Source of the DNA: Paucibacter sp. Y2R2-4
GTDB lineage: Bacteria; Pseudomonadota; Gammaproteobacteria; Burkholderiales; Burkholderiaceae_C
Direction: 5' to 3'
DNA: 64,000 nucleotides
NCBI RefSeq assembly: GCF_025717535.1
Contig: NZ_JAJIRO010000002.1
Location: 310,001-374,000, forward strand
Shown here: positions 45,802 through 54,993 of the stretch, one piece after another
Position numbering within the stretch: position 1 is the stretch's first letter
Layout: each line of letters begins with the position of its first letter
The notes under the pieces: generated by a model
The model's database searches: none
Seen by the model: the letters and a program-made list of their open reading frames with translations, nothing else
What the model was told of the DNA's origin: nothing
Made by a program: the position numbers and the translations under genes

Positions 45802-47376
45802 CTAAAGCGAAAACATGGCACCGGCCATGGCGAATTCATGCGGCAACTGTTCTGTGCTGCCGATGCGATAAGCCGATTCCTTTTCGGCATGCGCCTGCGC
45901 AAACTGCAGGTCCGCCTGATACTGGGCATAGATGCGGTACAGCGGCTCGCCGGCTCGCACCGGATCGCCGAGCTTTTTGAGCAAGTCCATGCCGGCACCC
46001 GGCACTTGGGGCGCACCGGCCAAGCGCGCAATGCGGGCGATGCGTAGATTGTCTATGGCCACCACCAAGCCCTCAGCAGGCGCCAGGACCTCGACGCTCA
46101 AGGCGCCCAGCGCGGGCATTTCGGCGCGCCGGCCTTGGGCGTCGATGATGGCGTTCATCTGCGCGAGGGCGCGGCCGGAATCGAGGATGTCACGGGCGAT
46201 GGTGTAACCCTCGCCTCCGCGCACATCGGGGTCGAATTCGATCATGCGGCCCGCCAGGCGCAGCGCTTTTTGGCGCAAGTCTTGCGGCGCTGCCGGGTCG
46301 CCTTGCAAGACCTGCATCACATCGCGCGCCTCCAGCACCGGGCCGATGCCGCTGCCAATCGGCTGGCGGCCATCGCTGAGCACCACGTCGAGCTGCAAGC
46401 GCAGATGACCGGCCACATACTCAAACAGCTTCTTGAGCCTTTGCGCCTCCACCATGGAGCGCACTTTGGCGCTAGGCCCGACAGGAATATCCAAAACCAA
46501 ATGCGTTGAACCCGCGGCAATCTTCTTGGACAGGATGGAAGCCACCATCTGCCCCGGCGAATCGATAGACAAGGGCCGCTCCACCGAAATCAAGATGTCA
46601 TCGGCCGGCGACAAATCAGCCGTGCCGCCCCAGGCCAGGCAGGCATGGGTGTCTTTGACGATGTGCACCATGCGGTCCACGCTCAACTCCACCTGGGCCA
46701 ACATCTCCATGGTGTCGGCCGTGCCCGAGGGCGAGGTGATGGCGCGCGAACTGGTTTTGGGGCACCACATGCCGTGAGCGCTGACGATAGGCACCACCAG
46801 CATGGAGGTGCGGTTGCCCGGTATGCCGCCAATGCAATGCTTGTCGACCACCAGGCCGGCGCCCACCTGCTTGTGCCAGTCGAGCCGTCGGCCCACGGCG
46901 ATCATGGCCTCGGTCAGGTGCAAGACCTCTTCGCGGTCCAGCTCGTATTGATTGGTTGCCACCACAAAGGCCGCCAACTCAATCTTGGAATAACGCGCAT
47001 CGGCCACGTCACGGATGATGGCCGCCAACTCGTCCTTGCCGAGGCGTTCCCCATTGATTTTGCGGCGCAGCGCAGCAATCGAGGCGGCCGGCTCGGCATG
47101 TGCAATTTGAGCGCTGTGGCCTTCCACGACGCCCAGCCGGGTGAAGGCGTCTTCACTGAGACCCAGATCGCAGGCGCTGACGATGCGCTCATCGTCCACG
47201 ACATTCAGCACTGCCAGAATCATCTGACCATTGGCCCGAATCTCGACCTTGGACAAGGCCTGAAAGCCCGCCGCTCGAACCACCGGGCAGTCGCGATGCA
47301 CATAGGCCACATTCTCACGCCAGGTGTCGATGCCGACACGGCGGACGCGCAATGCACTTTGAGTAGTCGCAGTCAT
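45802..47376 (-). CDS. Thymidine/AMP phosphorylase family protein
   Basis: A 524-residue protein longer than ordinary thymidine phosphorylase (about 440) because of an extra N-terminal domain of roughly 85 residues, as in archaeal AMP phosphorylase. Core motifs are [42 protein letters not shown] and [19 protein letters not shown] phosphorylase converts AMP and phosphate into adenine and ribose 1,5-bisphosphate. Pairing with a PRPP synthetase-like gene is compatible with salvage of the ribose moiety. The substrate (AMP or thymidine) is not decided by what is visible here. Confidence 0.85.
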   Translation of the reverse strand: MTATTQSALRVRRVGIDTWRENVAYVHRDCPVVRAAGFQALSKVEIRANGQMILAVLNVVDDERIVSACDLGLSEDAFTRLGVVEGHSAQIAHAEPAASIAALRRKINGERLGKDELAAIIRDVADARYSKIELAAFVVATNQYELDREEVLHLTEAMIAVGRRLDWHKQVGAGLVVDKHCIGGIPGNRTSMLVVPIVSAHGMWCPKTSSRAITSPSGTADTMEMLAQVELSVDRMVHIVKDTHACLAWGGTADLSPADDILISVERPLSIDSPGQMVASILSKKIAAGSTHLVLDIPVGPSAKVRSMVEAQRLKKLFEYVAGHLRLQLDVVLSDGRQPIGSGIGPVLEARDVMQVLQGDPAAPQDLRQKALRLAGRMIEFDPDVRGGEGYTIARDILDSGRALAQMNAIIDAQGRRAEMPALGALSVEVLAPAEGLVVAIDNLRIARIARLAGAPQVPGAGMDLLKKLGDPVRAGEPLYRIYAQYQADLQFAQAHAEKESAYRIGSTEQLPHEFAMAGAMFSL

Positions 47377-47496
47377 GTGCCGACTGTAGCGGAGCCCTCA
47401 TCGAGCACCATCGACAAATAGGCAGGAAAACCTCTCGAGCCAGGACACCTAGGGCGCTAGACAGCCACGCCAGACTCGGGGCAAAGGCTCACCTGC

Positions 47497-48003
47497 TCAG
47501 TGCAGGTCCGCTGCGAAGGCCTCATTCAATTGCCAGCCCTCTTGCCACAAGGACTCCAAGGCTTGCTGCAACACCAGCGCCCGCAACTCCGCGGGACTTT
47601 GCCCTGGCCGGGCCCACACGACCGGACTCAACCACTGCGGCCCCAGTTCGTCTGTGGCAGCGCTTGTAGAACGCGCAGGAACTCCCGCCCGCCACAAGGC
47701 CAAACGCCAAGCCGTCTGAGTCCCGCGGGACAAGCTTTCGTCGGCCAACACGGCCAGCCAGTCGGTGCGTTTCACACCATGGGCAGCACGCACGATGTCT
47801 GCAGCCGAAGCGCGCCTGGGCATGGCGGCGATGACCTCACCCCAGGGACTGATCAGATGTTCAGCGGCTCGGGCCAAACTGGCGGGCACCACAGGGGCGC
47901 GCGCCGCGGCCTGGGGCCGGGGAATGCCGCTCGAGAAATGGTGCGACGCCGACGAGCGCGCGCGACGAAGCAAGCAACGATCAAATACAGCCAATTCCTG
48001 CAT
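47497..48003 (-). CDS. Hypothetical protein of 168 residues
   Basis: Not recognised. The protein is Ala/Arg/Ser-rich with no signal peptide or membrane segment. It contains MPRRASAADIVRAAHGVKRTDW and ends LQQALESLWQEGWQLNEAF. It is considered real because GGAG lies 9 bases before the ATG at 48003 and a structured leader precedes it. A coding frame on the opposite strand over the same interval is judged a shadow. It lies downstream of plsC on the same strand, 174 bases away. Confidence 0.55.
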   Translation of the reverse strand: MQELAVFDRCLLRRARSSASHHFSSGIPRPQAAARAPVVPASLARAAEHLISPWGEVIAAMPRRASAADIVRAAHGVKRTDWLAVLADESLSRGTQTAWRLALWRAGVPARSTSAATDELGPQWLSPVVWARPGQSPAELRALVLQQALESLWQEGWQLNEAFAADLH

Positions 48004-48059
48004 AAAGAAAAACTCCGAGTGCCCTGATACCGGCGTTAGCCGGCCCAGGGCAATCGGAG
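48004..48059 (-). promoter_or_regulatory. Hairpin leader covering the ribosome-binding site of the 48003 gene
   Basis: On the minus strand CTCCG (48059-48055), TGCCCTG (48052-48046) and CCGGC pair with GCCGG, CAGGGCA and CGGAG in a three-step stem with a TAAC loop, followed by TTTTTCTTT and then ATG at 48003. The GGAG Shine-Dalgarno is inside the last stem. It can act as terminator for the plsC/pyr operon or as a translational lock on the next gene. Confidence 0.65.
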
Positions 48060-48177
48060 CCGCAACGCTTTAGCCGCATTTGATAGCCCGCCCGCAAGTA
48101 GTTGGTAAATCGGCGGTGACGCTTGCTTTCGCAAACCGTCGGGTCGAATTGTAAATGCAGCTCAGCGGCCTTCAGGC

Positions 48178-48918
48178 TCAGTCACGCAAAGTTTGCTGAA
48201 TTTCTTCACGCACATGCTCCGCCAGCAAGCGCCGGTCGGCATGCGTCGTGCCCATGGCCGGCAAGACCCGCACCGACACGCTCAGACCCTTGGCCGTCAA
48301 CACCCGCCACAGGCTTTGCACCAAGGTGGTGTCGCCGATAAAGCGCGCCGAGGAGCTGAAGCGTTCGCCCGGTTCGGAGAAGCGAATCACCAGCGGCTGA
48401 ATCGGTACCTCAGTGGAGATGGCCGCTTGCAGCAGATTGCCGTGGAAGGGCAAAAGCTCGGGGCCGGCCCCGGTGGTGCCTTCGGGGAACACCGCCACCG
48501 AGTCGCCGGCCTTCAAGGCATCGGCCATCTGGTGCACCACCCGCAAGGCGTCGCGCTTGCTGGATCGCTCGATGAACAAAGTGCCCACGCCGGTCACCAG
48601 GCCGCCAACCAAGGGCCAATGCTTGACGTCGGCCTTGGAGACAAAGCGCGCTTCCGGCACCACCGAGTGCACTGCGGCAATGTCCAGCCAAGACACATGA
48701 TTGGCCACCAAGAGCTTGGCGCCAGGTCTTGCGGCAAGACCTGACACCTCGAGCTTGATGCCGAAAATGCTCAGCATCTTGTGAGACCAGCGCTGAATGA
48801 GTGCATGGCGCTGCGTGGCATTGAGTTGGCCAAAGCGCAGCTTGATCAGCAGCAGGCCGTAGATCACATGCAGGCTGAAGCGAAGCAGGCGTGCGCTGGC
48901 AATGAGGTTTCTGAACAT
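48178..48918 (-). CDS. plsC: 1-acyl-sn-glycerol-3-phosphate acyltransferase
   Basis: A 246-residue lysophosphatidate acyltransferase. The catalytic NHxSxxD block is NHVSWLD (from 73), followed by GTLFIERSSKRDA and VAVFPEGTTGAG, the phosphate-binding motif. One or two hydrophobic N-terminal helices anchor it to the membrane. It makes phosphatidic acid from acyl donor and lysophosphatidate. Its ATG overlaps the stop of the upstream dihydroorotase-like gene by one base (TGATG), so it rides on the pyrimidine operon. Confidence 0.93.
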   Translation of the reverse strand: MFRNLIASARLLRFSLHVIYGLLLIKLRFGQLNATQRHALIQRWSHKMLSIFGIKLEVSGLAARPGAKLLVANHVSWLDIAAVHSVVPEARFVSKADVKHWPLVGGLVTGVGTLFIERSSKRDALRVVHQMADALKAGDSVAVFPEGTTGAGPELLPFHGNLLQAAISTEVPIQPLVIRFSEPGERFSSSARFIGDTTLVQSLWRVLTAKGLSVSVRVLPAMGTTHADRRLLAEHVREEIQQTLRD

Positions 48919-50252
48919 CAGGTGCCGGCCATCTCTTGCTGAGCTTGGGCTTGGGCTTCAAAAGCCACATGGCCCGCCACCAAGGTGTAGCGCACCGAAG
49001 CTGGCAACTCAAATCCACTGATCTCGTAAGCGAAGGGCGTGTGCTTGCCCTGGCTGCTCAAGGCCTCCGGCGTGACGGACCAGCTGGCCTTCGGGTCGAA
49101 CACGCAGACATCGGCCACCCCGCCCTGCACCAAGCGCCCAGCGCTGGCGGACAAAGAGCCCAGGGCCGAGCCCAGCACCCGCACCGGTTCGGCCGTGACC
49201 ACCGCCAAGGCGCGGGACAGCGGCAGGCCCGAGTCTTCGGCCCAACGCAGGGCCAGACTCAAGAGCAACTCCAGACCGGTGGCGCCTGGCGTGGCTTCGG
49301 CAAAAGGCACGTTCTTCTCATCCGGCGCGACCGGCATATGGTCGGATACCAGCGCATCCAGCGTGCCATCGGCCAGGCCGGCACGCAGCGCGTCGCGGTC
49401 GCGGCCCTGGCGCAGCGGCGGCGTCAGGCGCATGGCGGAGTTGAAGTAACCGATATCCACATCGGTGAGGTGCAGCGAATTGATGGACACATCGGCCGTC
49501 ACCTGCAGGCCGTCGCGTTTGGCGGCGCGCACCAGTTCCACGCCGGCGGCGCTGGAGATGCGGCACAGATGGACACGCGCGCCGGTCGAGCGCATCAGCT
49601 CAAAAATCGTGTGCAGGGCCACTGTCTCGGCGGTCACCGGCACCCCGGCCAGGCCCAGGCGCGTCGCCATGGCACCGCTGGCGGCCACGCCGCCGCCGAG
49701 GTAGGCGTCTTGCGGGCGCAGCCAAACGGTGTAGTCATAAGTGGCCGCGTACAGCAGGGCGCGCGCCAGCACCTGGGTGTCGCGCACCGGCACTTCGGCC
49801 TGCGAGAAGCCGATGCAACCGGCCTCGGTCAACTCGGCCATCTCGGTCAAGGCCTGACCCTTCAGGCCTTGCGTCAGCGCGCCCAGCGGGAACAGACGGC
49901 AGCGGCTCAGCTTGCGGGCGCGAAACTTCAGCATCTCCACCAGGCCGGGCTCGTCCAGCACCGGGTCGGTGTCGGGCGGGCAGACCAGGCTGGTCACGCC
50001 CCCGGCGGCAGCGGCCGCCAGTTCGCTTTCCAACATGCCTTCATGCTCATGGCCGGGCTCGCGCAGACGCGCGGCCAGATCGACCAGGCCCGGGGCCACG
50101 ATCAAGCCGGTAGCGTCGATGACACGGTCGGCGGCGAACTCCGTCGCCTCGCCCAAGCCCACGATGCGGCCATTGGCGATGGCCAGGTCGCCCACGCGGT
50201 CAAGCCCGGAAGCGGGGTCGATCAGACGCCCATTCTTAATAAGAATTTTCAT
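48918..50252 (-). CDS. pyrX: Dihydroorotase-like protein PyrC' lacking the HxH metal site
   Basis: A 444-residue amidohydrolase-fold protein of the class I dihydroorotase family. The metal motif normally DLHVHLREPG reads [10 protein letters not shown] here, so both histidines of the HxH pair are gone, and TDHAPH reads SDHMPV. It is therefore expected to be catalytically inactive. In pseudomonads a similar inactive PyrC' is required for assembly of aspartate carbamoyltransferase PyrB. Here it overlaps pyrB by four bases (ATGA). A true dihydroorotase must be elsewhere in the genome. Confidence 0.93.
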   Translation of the reverse strand: MKILIKNGRLIDPASGLDRVGDLAIANGRIVGLGEATEFAADRVIDATGLIVAPGLVDLAARLREPGHEHEGMLESELAAAAAGGVTSLVCPPDTDPVLDEPGLVEMLKFRARKLSRCRLFPLGALTQGLKGQALTEMAELTEAGCIGFSQAEVPVRDTQVLARALLYAATYDYTVWLRPQDAYLGGGVAASGAMATRLGLAGVPVTAETVALHTIFELMRSTGARVHLCRISSAAGVELVRAAKRDGLQVTADVSINSLHLTDVDIGYFNSAMRLTPPLRQGRDRDALRAGLADGTLDALVSDHMPVAPDEKNVPFAEATPGATGLELLLSLALRWAEDSGLPLSRALAVVTAEPVRVLGSALGSLSASAGRLVQGGVADVCVFDPKASWSVTPEALSSQGKHTPFAYEISGFELPASVRYTLVAGHVAFEAQAQAQQEMAGT

Positions 50253-51211
50253 GCTTCATTTCCCGCAAGGATGGACATAACGGCCATGCGCACCGCGATA
50301 CCAAAGGTGACCTGCGGCAGGATCACGCTTTGCGCGCCATCGGCCACGGTGGAGGCGATCTCCACGCCGCGGTTGATCGGGCCCGGATGCATGACGATGG
50401 CGTCGGGTTTGGCCAGCGCCAGCTTCTCAGGCGTCAGACCAAAGTTCTTGAAAAACTCACCGGCGCTGGGCAGCATGCCGCCGCTCATACGCTCGTTTTG
50501 CAAGCGCAGCATGATGATCACATCGGCGCCGCGCACGCCCTCGGCCATGTCGTGGCAGACGCGCACGCCCATGTCCTTCAAGTCGCCAGGCACCAAGGTC
50601 TTGGGACCGACGGCGCGAATCTCGGGCACGCCCAGGATGCTCAGCGCGTGGATGTCCGAGCGGGCCACGCGCGAGTGAACGATGTCACCGACGATGGCCA
50701 CGGTTAGGTTGCGGAAGTCCTTCTTGAAATGCCGGATCGTGTACATGTCCAGCAGGCCTTGCGTCGGGTGCGCATGGCGGCCGTCACCGGCGTTGACCAC
50801 ATGCACATGCGGCGCGCAATGCTGGGCGATCAGGTAGGGCGCGCCGGATTCGCTGTGGCGCACCACAAACATATCGGCATGCATGGCGGAGAGATTGGCC
50901 ACCGTATCCAGCAGGGTCTCGCCCTTGGCGGTGCTGGAGCGGGCGATGTCCAGGTTCAGCACGTCGGCCGAGAGGCGCTTGGCCGCGATCTCAAAAGTGG
51001 TGCGGGTGCGGGTGCTGTTCTCGAAGAACAGATTGAACACCGACTTGCCGCGCAAGAGCGGCACCTTCTTGACTTCGCGGTCATTGACCGAGAGGAAGCT
51101 ACCGGCCGTGTCGAGGATCTGATGAATATTGGCCTGCGGCAGGCCTTCGATGGAAAGCAGGTGAACCAGTTCACCATGCTTGTTCAGTTGCGGATTGCGC
51201 TTGGAGAGCAT
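50249..51211 (-). CDS. pyrB: Aspartate carbamoyltransferase catalytic chain
   Basis: A 320-residue ATCase. [19 protein letters not shown] is the carbamoyl-phosphate site, [16 protein letters not shown] and [18 protein letters not shown] follow, and [13 protein letters not shown] is the aspartate-binding end. It carries out the committed step of pyrimidine synthesis. It stands between pyrR (3 bases upstream) and the inactive dihydroorotase, with which it probably forms the dodecameric complex known from Pseudomonas. Confidence 0.97.
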   Translation of the reverse strand: MLSKRNPQLNKHGELVHLLSIEGLPQANIHQILDTAGSFLSVNDREVKKVPLLRGKSVFNLFFENSTRTRTTFEIAAKRLSADVLNLDIARSSTAKGETLLDTVANLSAMHADMFVVRHSESGAPYLIAQHCAPHVHVVNAGDGRHAHPTQGLLDMYTIRHFKKDFRNLTVAIVGDIVHSRVARSDIHALSILGVPEIRAVGPKTLVPGDLKDMGVRVCHDMAEGVRGADVIIMLRLQNERMSGGMLPSAGEFFKNFGLTPEKLALAKPDAIVMHPGPINRGVEIASTVADGAQSVILPQVTFGIAVRMAVMSILAGNEA

Positions 51212-51214
51212 CGA

Positions 51215-51715
51215 TCAATCCCCTTTCAAGTCAAAACTGAATCGGCCGTTGTCATCCTTGGCCAAACGCAGGCGCTGCTCGGCGACCAGATGGATGCGGG
51301 CGGCCGAGAAGGCCGGCTCGATCGGCAACTCGCGCCCGCCTCGGTCCACCAGCACCGCCAGCGTCACGCTGGCCGGGCGACCAAAGTCGAACAACTCGTT
51401 GATGACGGCACGGGTGGTACGGCCGGTGTAGAGCACATCATCGATCAGCACGATGTGCTGGCCGTTGACGTCAAAAGGCAGCTTGGTGTGATCGGCACTG
51501 GCCGACATGCCGCGCGAGCCAAAGTCATCCCGGTGCAAGGAGCTGGAGATGACGCCGGCAGTACCACTCAGGCCCAGGTCACTTTGGAGGCGCTCGGCCA
51601 ACCAAGCGCCGCCGGACCAGATGCCCACCAGCGCGCTGTCGGGGCGCATCAGCTTGCGCACGCCTTGCAGCAGATCGGCGTAGATCGCCTCGGCGTCAAG
51701 TAAGAGAGTACTCAT
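51215..51715 (-). CDS. pyrR: PyrR-type phosphoribosyltransferase regulator
   Basis: A 166-residue type I PRTase with VLIDDVLYTGRTTRAVINELFDFGRP, the PyrR PRPP motif, and RGGRELPIEPAFSA. In firmicutes PyrR binds pyr mRNA and has weak uracil phosphoribosyltransferase activity. Its regulatory role in betaproteobacteria is less clear, and I see no attenuator between pyrR and pyrB. ATG at 51715 overlaps the ruvX stop (TGATG). Confidence 0.93.
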   Translation of the reverse strand: MSTLLLDAEAIYADLLQGVRKLMRPDSALVGIWSGGAWLAERLQSDLGLSGTAGVISSSLHRDDFGSRGMSASADHTKLPFDVNGQHIVLIDDVLYTGRTTRAVINELFDFGRPASVTLAVLVDRGGRELPIEPAFSAARIHLVAEQRLRLAKDDNGRFSFDLKGD

Positions 51716-52128
51716 CAAGTGTTCTCACGGAAGAATTGTTCAAGAATCAGGGCGGCGGCGGTGGAATCGACATCACGAACGCCATAACTTTCAGCCTCGA
51801 CGCTGGTGTAGCGCTCGTCGACTTCAAACACTGGCAGGCGGAAGCGGCTTTTCAGCTGGCGGCCAAAGCGGCGCGCGCGCAGCGTGATTTCATGCTCGGC
51901 GCCGTCGGGATGGAAAGGTACGCCGATCACCAAGGCATCGGGCTGCCAATCTTTGATCAACTTGGCAATCGCCTGAAAGCGCGCCTCGCCGTCCACCGCA
52001 ATGCTTTTGAGCGGCTCGCCCCGGCCAGTGAAACGGCTGCCATTGGCCACGCCGACGCGTTTGGTACCGAAGTCAAAAGCCAGAAGCGACTGCGCTTGCA
52101 ATTTGAGCGGGTCAGCAGCCAGGCTCAT
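51715..52128 (-). CDS. ruvX: Putative pre-16S rRNA nuclease RuvX/YqgF
   Basis: A 137-residue RNase H-fold protein. LLAFDFGTKRVGVA carries the first catalytic Asp, ALVIGVPFHPDG the second strand and FEVDERYTSVEAES the remaining acidic residues. YqgF processes the 5' end of 16S rRNA precursors. It overlaps yqgE by four bases (ATGA) and pyrR by one base. Confidence 0.95.
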   Translation of the reverse strand: MSLAADPLKLQAQSLLAFDFGTKRVGVANGSRFTGRGEPLKSIAVDGEARFQAIAKLIKDWQPDALVIGVPFHPDGAEHEITLRARRFGRQLKSRFRLPVFEVDERYTSVEAESYGVRDVDSTAAALILEQFFRENT

Positions 52129-52703
52129 GCGTGGCCAGCCTCTTGGCTCAGCATGCGGGGGTCGACGCCCAAGAGGCCGAGTGCGCGCTCGTAGCGCTGC
52201 TCGACCGGGGTGTCAAAAATGATCTCGGGCGCGGCGTCCACGGTCAACCAGCCGTTGCGGCCGATTTCTTCTTCCAACTGACCCGCAGCCCAGCCGCTAT
52301 AGCCCAGCGTGACCAGCACCCGCTTGGGGCCGGCGCCGTTGGACAAGGCTTCCAGCACATCCCGGCTGGTGGTCATCTCCAGGCCGCCAGGCACCACCAG
52401 GGTGGCGTTGTAGTGGCCGCCGGTGGCGTCCAGAGGCTCATGCAACACAAAGCCGCGTTCGGCCTGCACCGGGCCGCCGTAGTAGACCGGGCCGCTGGAC
52501 ACCTCGCCCTTGGGCGGGCTGAGTTCGACTTTTTCGAACAAATTGCCCAGGGTCATCGAGATCGGTTTGTTGATGACCAGGCCGAGCGCGCCTTTTTCGT
52601 TGTGCTCGCACATATAGACCACACTGCCGGCGAAAGCCTCATCGGCCATGCCAGGCATGGCGATCAGAAACTGGTTGGTGAGGACGATCCGATCTTGTGA
52701 CAT
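52125..52703 (-). CDS. yqgE: YqgE/AlgH family protein
   Basis: A 192-residue protein beginning LTNQFLIAMPGMADEAFAGSVVYMCEHNEKGALGLVINKP, of which the NQFLIAMP start is diagnostic for the family. VYYGGPVQAERGFVLH and LGYSGWAAGQLEEEI are further conserved blocks. Function unknown although widely linked to ruvX. First gene of the leftward pyr operon and divergent from the photolyase gene. Confidence 0.94.
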   Translation of the reverse strand: MSQDRIVLTNQFLIAMPGMADEAFAGSVVYMCEHNEKGALGLVINKPISMTLGNLFEKVELSPPKGEVSSGPVYYGGPVQAERGFVLHEPLDATGGHYNATLVVPGGLEMTTSRDVLEALSNGAGPKRVLVTLGYSGWAAGQLEEEIGRNGWLTVDAAPEIIFDTPVEQRYERALGLLGVDPRMLSQEAGHA

Positions 52704-52784
52704 GGGGGCATTTTAGGCGAGGCCGCGCCCCGCACGATGCCCCTGCAACTCACAGAGAAAGCGCGGCGCTGCGACACTGCGCGA

Positions 52785-54257
52785 ATGAAGAAGTACAAAT
52801 CCGCCCTGCTGTGGTTTCGTCGCGACCTGCGGGTGCAAGATCAAGCGGCGCTGTATCAGGCCCTGAAGCAGTCCGAACAGGTATATTGCGCCTTTGTCTT
52901 CGACAGCGACATCCTCGCCCCCCTGCCCCGCCAGGACCGCCGCGTTGAGTTCATCTGGGCCTCTTTGAAGGCCCTGGACGAGGAGTTACGCAGCCATCAG
53001 CCCGGCGCCGGGCTGATCGTGCGACAGGGCCGCCCCGTCGACCTGATCCCGCAGTTGGCGGCGGAACTGGGGGTGCAGGCCGTGTTTTGCAACCATGACG
53101 ACGAACCCGCTGCTTTAACCCGCGACGCCCAAGTGGCCGAACGATTACAGAGCTTTGCCTGCGCTTTTCACAGCTTCAAAGACCATGTGGTCTTCGAGCG
53201 CAGCGAGGTGCTGACAGCCGTGGGCAAGCCTTACGGGGTGTTCACGCCCTACAAAAATGCCTGGCTGCGCAAGCTCGAACCTTTTTACCTGCAAGCCTAT
53301 CCGGTGGAGCGCTATGCCGGCAGTTTGGCCCAGAGCCAACAATCCCAAGGCCTGCCGAGTCTGGCCGAGATCGGCTTTGAGCCCGCGGGCCTGAGCCCAC
53401 ATCTGGGCGCGGGCAGCGCTGGCTCCCAGGCCTTGCTCGACGACTTTTTGCACCGCATCGACCAATACGCCAACACCCGCGACTTCCCCTCCGTCAAAGG
53501 GCCCAGTTATTTGAGCGTGCACCTGCGCTTCGGCACGATCTCGATTCGGCAACTGGCGAGCGAAGCCTGGCAGCGCACGCAGGCCGGCGACCGAGGCGCC
53601 GAGGTGTGGTTGTCGGAGCTGATCTGGCGCGATTTCTATCACCAAGTCATGCACCACCATCCGCATGCGATGCGTGGCGCCTTCAGGCCCGAATACGACA
53701 ACATCCTCTGGGAGAACGGACCTCAAGCCGAGGCGCACTTCCAAGCCTGGTGCGAGGGGCGCACCGGCTATCCGCTGGTGGATGCCGCCATGTTGCAGTT
53801 GAACCAAAGCGGCTATATGCACAACCGCCTGCGCATGGTGACGGCGTGTTTTTTGATCAAGGATCTGGGGATCGACTGGCGCCGCGGCGAGGCCTACTTC
53901 GCCGAAAAGTTGCTGGACTTTGACCTCGCGGCCAACAACGGCGGCTGGCAATGGGCGTCTTCCAGCGGCTGCGACGCGCAGCCCTATTTCCGCATCTTCA
54001 ATCCCATCACACAGAGCGAAAAATTCGACGCCGAGGGTCGCTTCATCAAGCGCTACCTGCCGCAGCTGGCGGCCCTACCAGCCAAACTGGTGCATGCGCC
54101 ATGGACCGCCAGACCCTTGGATCTGCAAGGTCACGGACTCTCGCTGGGTGCGGACTACCCACTGCCCATCGTCCGCCATGATGAAGCGCGGCTGGCCACC
54201 TTGGCGCGCTATGCGGTGGTCAAAGATCGTGGCATCCCGGCTGCGGCCAAAGACTAA
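52785..54257 (+). CDS. phrB: Deoxyribodipyrimidine photolyase
   Basis: A 490-residue class I photolyase/cryptochrome. The N-terminal antenna domain starts KSALLWFRRDLRVQDQAALYQA. The C-terminal FAD domain contains WLSELIWRDFYHQVM, GRTGYPLVDAAMLQLNQSGYMHNRLRM and WASSSGCDAQPYFRIFNP. It splits cyclobutane pyrimidine dimers with blue light. ATG at 52785 starts the family similarity; an ATG at 52737 would add 16 unrelated residues. Confidence 0.95.
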   Translation: MKKYKSALLWFRRDLRVQDQAALYQALKQSEQVYCAFVFDSDILAPLPRQDRRVEFIWASLKALDEELRSHQPGAGLIVRQGRPVDLIPQLAAELGVQAVFCNHDDEPAALTRDAQVAERLQSFACAFHSFKDHVVFERSEVLTAVGKPYGVFTPYKNAWLRKLEPFYLQAYPVERYAGSLAQSQQSQGLPSLAEIGFEPAGLSPHLGAGSAGSQALLDDFLHRIDQYANTRDFPSVKGPSYLSVHLRFGTISIRQLASEAWQRTQAGDRGAEVWLSELIWRDFYHQVMHHHPHAMRGAFRPEYDNILWENGPQAEAHFQAWCEGRTGYPLVDAAMLQLNQSGYMHNRLRMVTACFLIKDLGIDWRRGEAYFAEKLLDFDLAANNGGWQWASSSGCDAQPYFRIFNPITQSEKFDAEGRFIKRYLPQLAALPAKLVHAPWTARPLDLQGHGLSLGADYPLPIVRHDEARLATLARYAVVKDRGIPAAAKD

Positions 54258-54345
54258 GGAAACCGAGGGCGCGGCGCGCCAGACCGCAGCGCTATAGTCA
54301 GCCGCCCGACGGCCTTGGCCGCCGCTGATTTCTAGAGATTCCGCC

Positions 54346-54978
54346 GTGATCGAACCCACCAAGCTGCTCAAGCCCCAGAACGACCCCGCTCCCCGCTGGT
54401 TCCACATTGCCGTCGCGGCCAGCATGGTGCTCAGCACGCTCAGTGCGGTCTACAGCTCGATGAAAACCAGTGCCGCCATGCAGGCCTTGGTGAAAGAAAA
54501 CTCGCGCCTGGTCTTGGCCAGCTCGACGCCCTTGCTGCAATTGATGAGCAGCAATTACGACGGCAACAAACCCAGCCTGAGCTTCAAAGTCACCAATGAC
54601 GGGAATGGCCCGGCCCGCATTGTTTGGTTTGAGATGAGGTCTGAAGGCCGACTGATCAAAAGCCTGCGCGAAGAGGTTCGTGGCGACGCCAAGGAGGCCA
54701 CGCCCCTGTCGCTCTACATCACGACCTCGACGATTGCGCCGCGCCTAATTTCACCGGGCAATAGCGTCACGCTGTTCGCCTGGGACCAGCCGGCCGCCAG
54801 CGATACGGCGGCCCTGAAGCTTTGGCAGCAATTTGACCGCCAAGGGCGCGGCAAGATCTCGGTGGAGGCCTGCTACTGTTCGGTGCTCGATGCCTGCTGG
54901 ATTTCCGATTTGGACGGCGACATCCCCAAGCCGGTAGAGCGCTGCGAGGCCGCCGGCAAGACCACGGTCAAAGGCTAA
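54346..54978 (+). CDS. Hypothetical membrane-anchored protein of 210 residues
   Basis: Not recognised. A short cytoplasmic start is followed by one membrane segment (about 19-39, FHIAVAASMVLSTLSAVYSSM), a short coiled region and an extracytoplasmic beta-rich domain (about 58-190) with SLSFKVTNDGNGPARIVWFEM, an Ig-like strand pattern also seen in unknown-function proteins. A Cys-rich piece (ACYCSVLDACWISD) suggests disulfides. The start is GTG at 54346 with AGAGA upstream. The gene is convergent with the lipoprotein hydrolase. Confidence 0.75.
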   Translation: MIEPTKLLKPQNDPAPRWFHIAVAASMVLSTLSAVYSSMKTSAAMQALVKENSRLVLASSTPLLQLMSSNYDGNKPSLSFKVTNDGNGPARIVWFEMRSEGRLIKSLREEVRGDAKEATPLSLYITTSTIAPRLISPGNSVTLFAWDQPAASDTAALKLWQQFDRQGRGKISVEACYCSVLDACWISDLDGDIPKPVERCEAAGKTTVKG

Positions 54979-54993
54979 GCTCGGCCTCGGCAA

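Noticed and set aside
47500-48027. Plus-strand frame of 175 codons opposite the orphan gene
   Set aside because: It lacks a good ribosome-binding site and runs through the hairpin leader of the minus-strand gene.
48010-48060. tRNA gene in the structured leader
   Set aside because: The stems do not fold as a cloverleaf; there is no T-loop consensus and no acceptor stem.
48004-48140. S-adenosylhomocysteine, cyclic di-GMP or other known riboswitch in the leader at 48 kb
   Set aside because: Individual short matches exist, but the conserved cores I know for these classes are not present, so no name was assigned.
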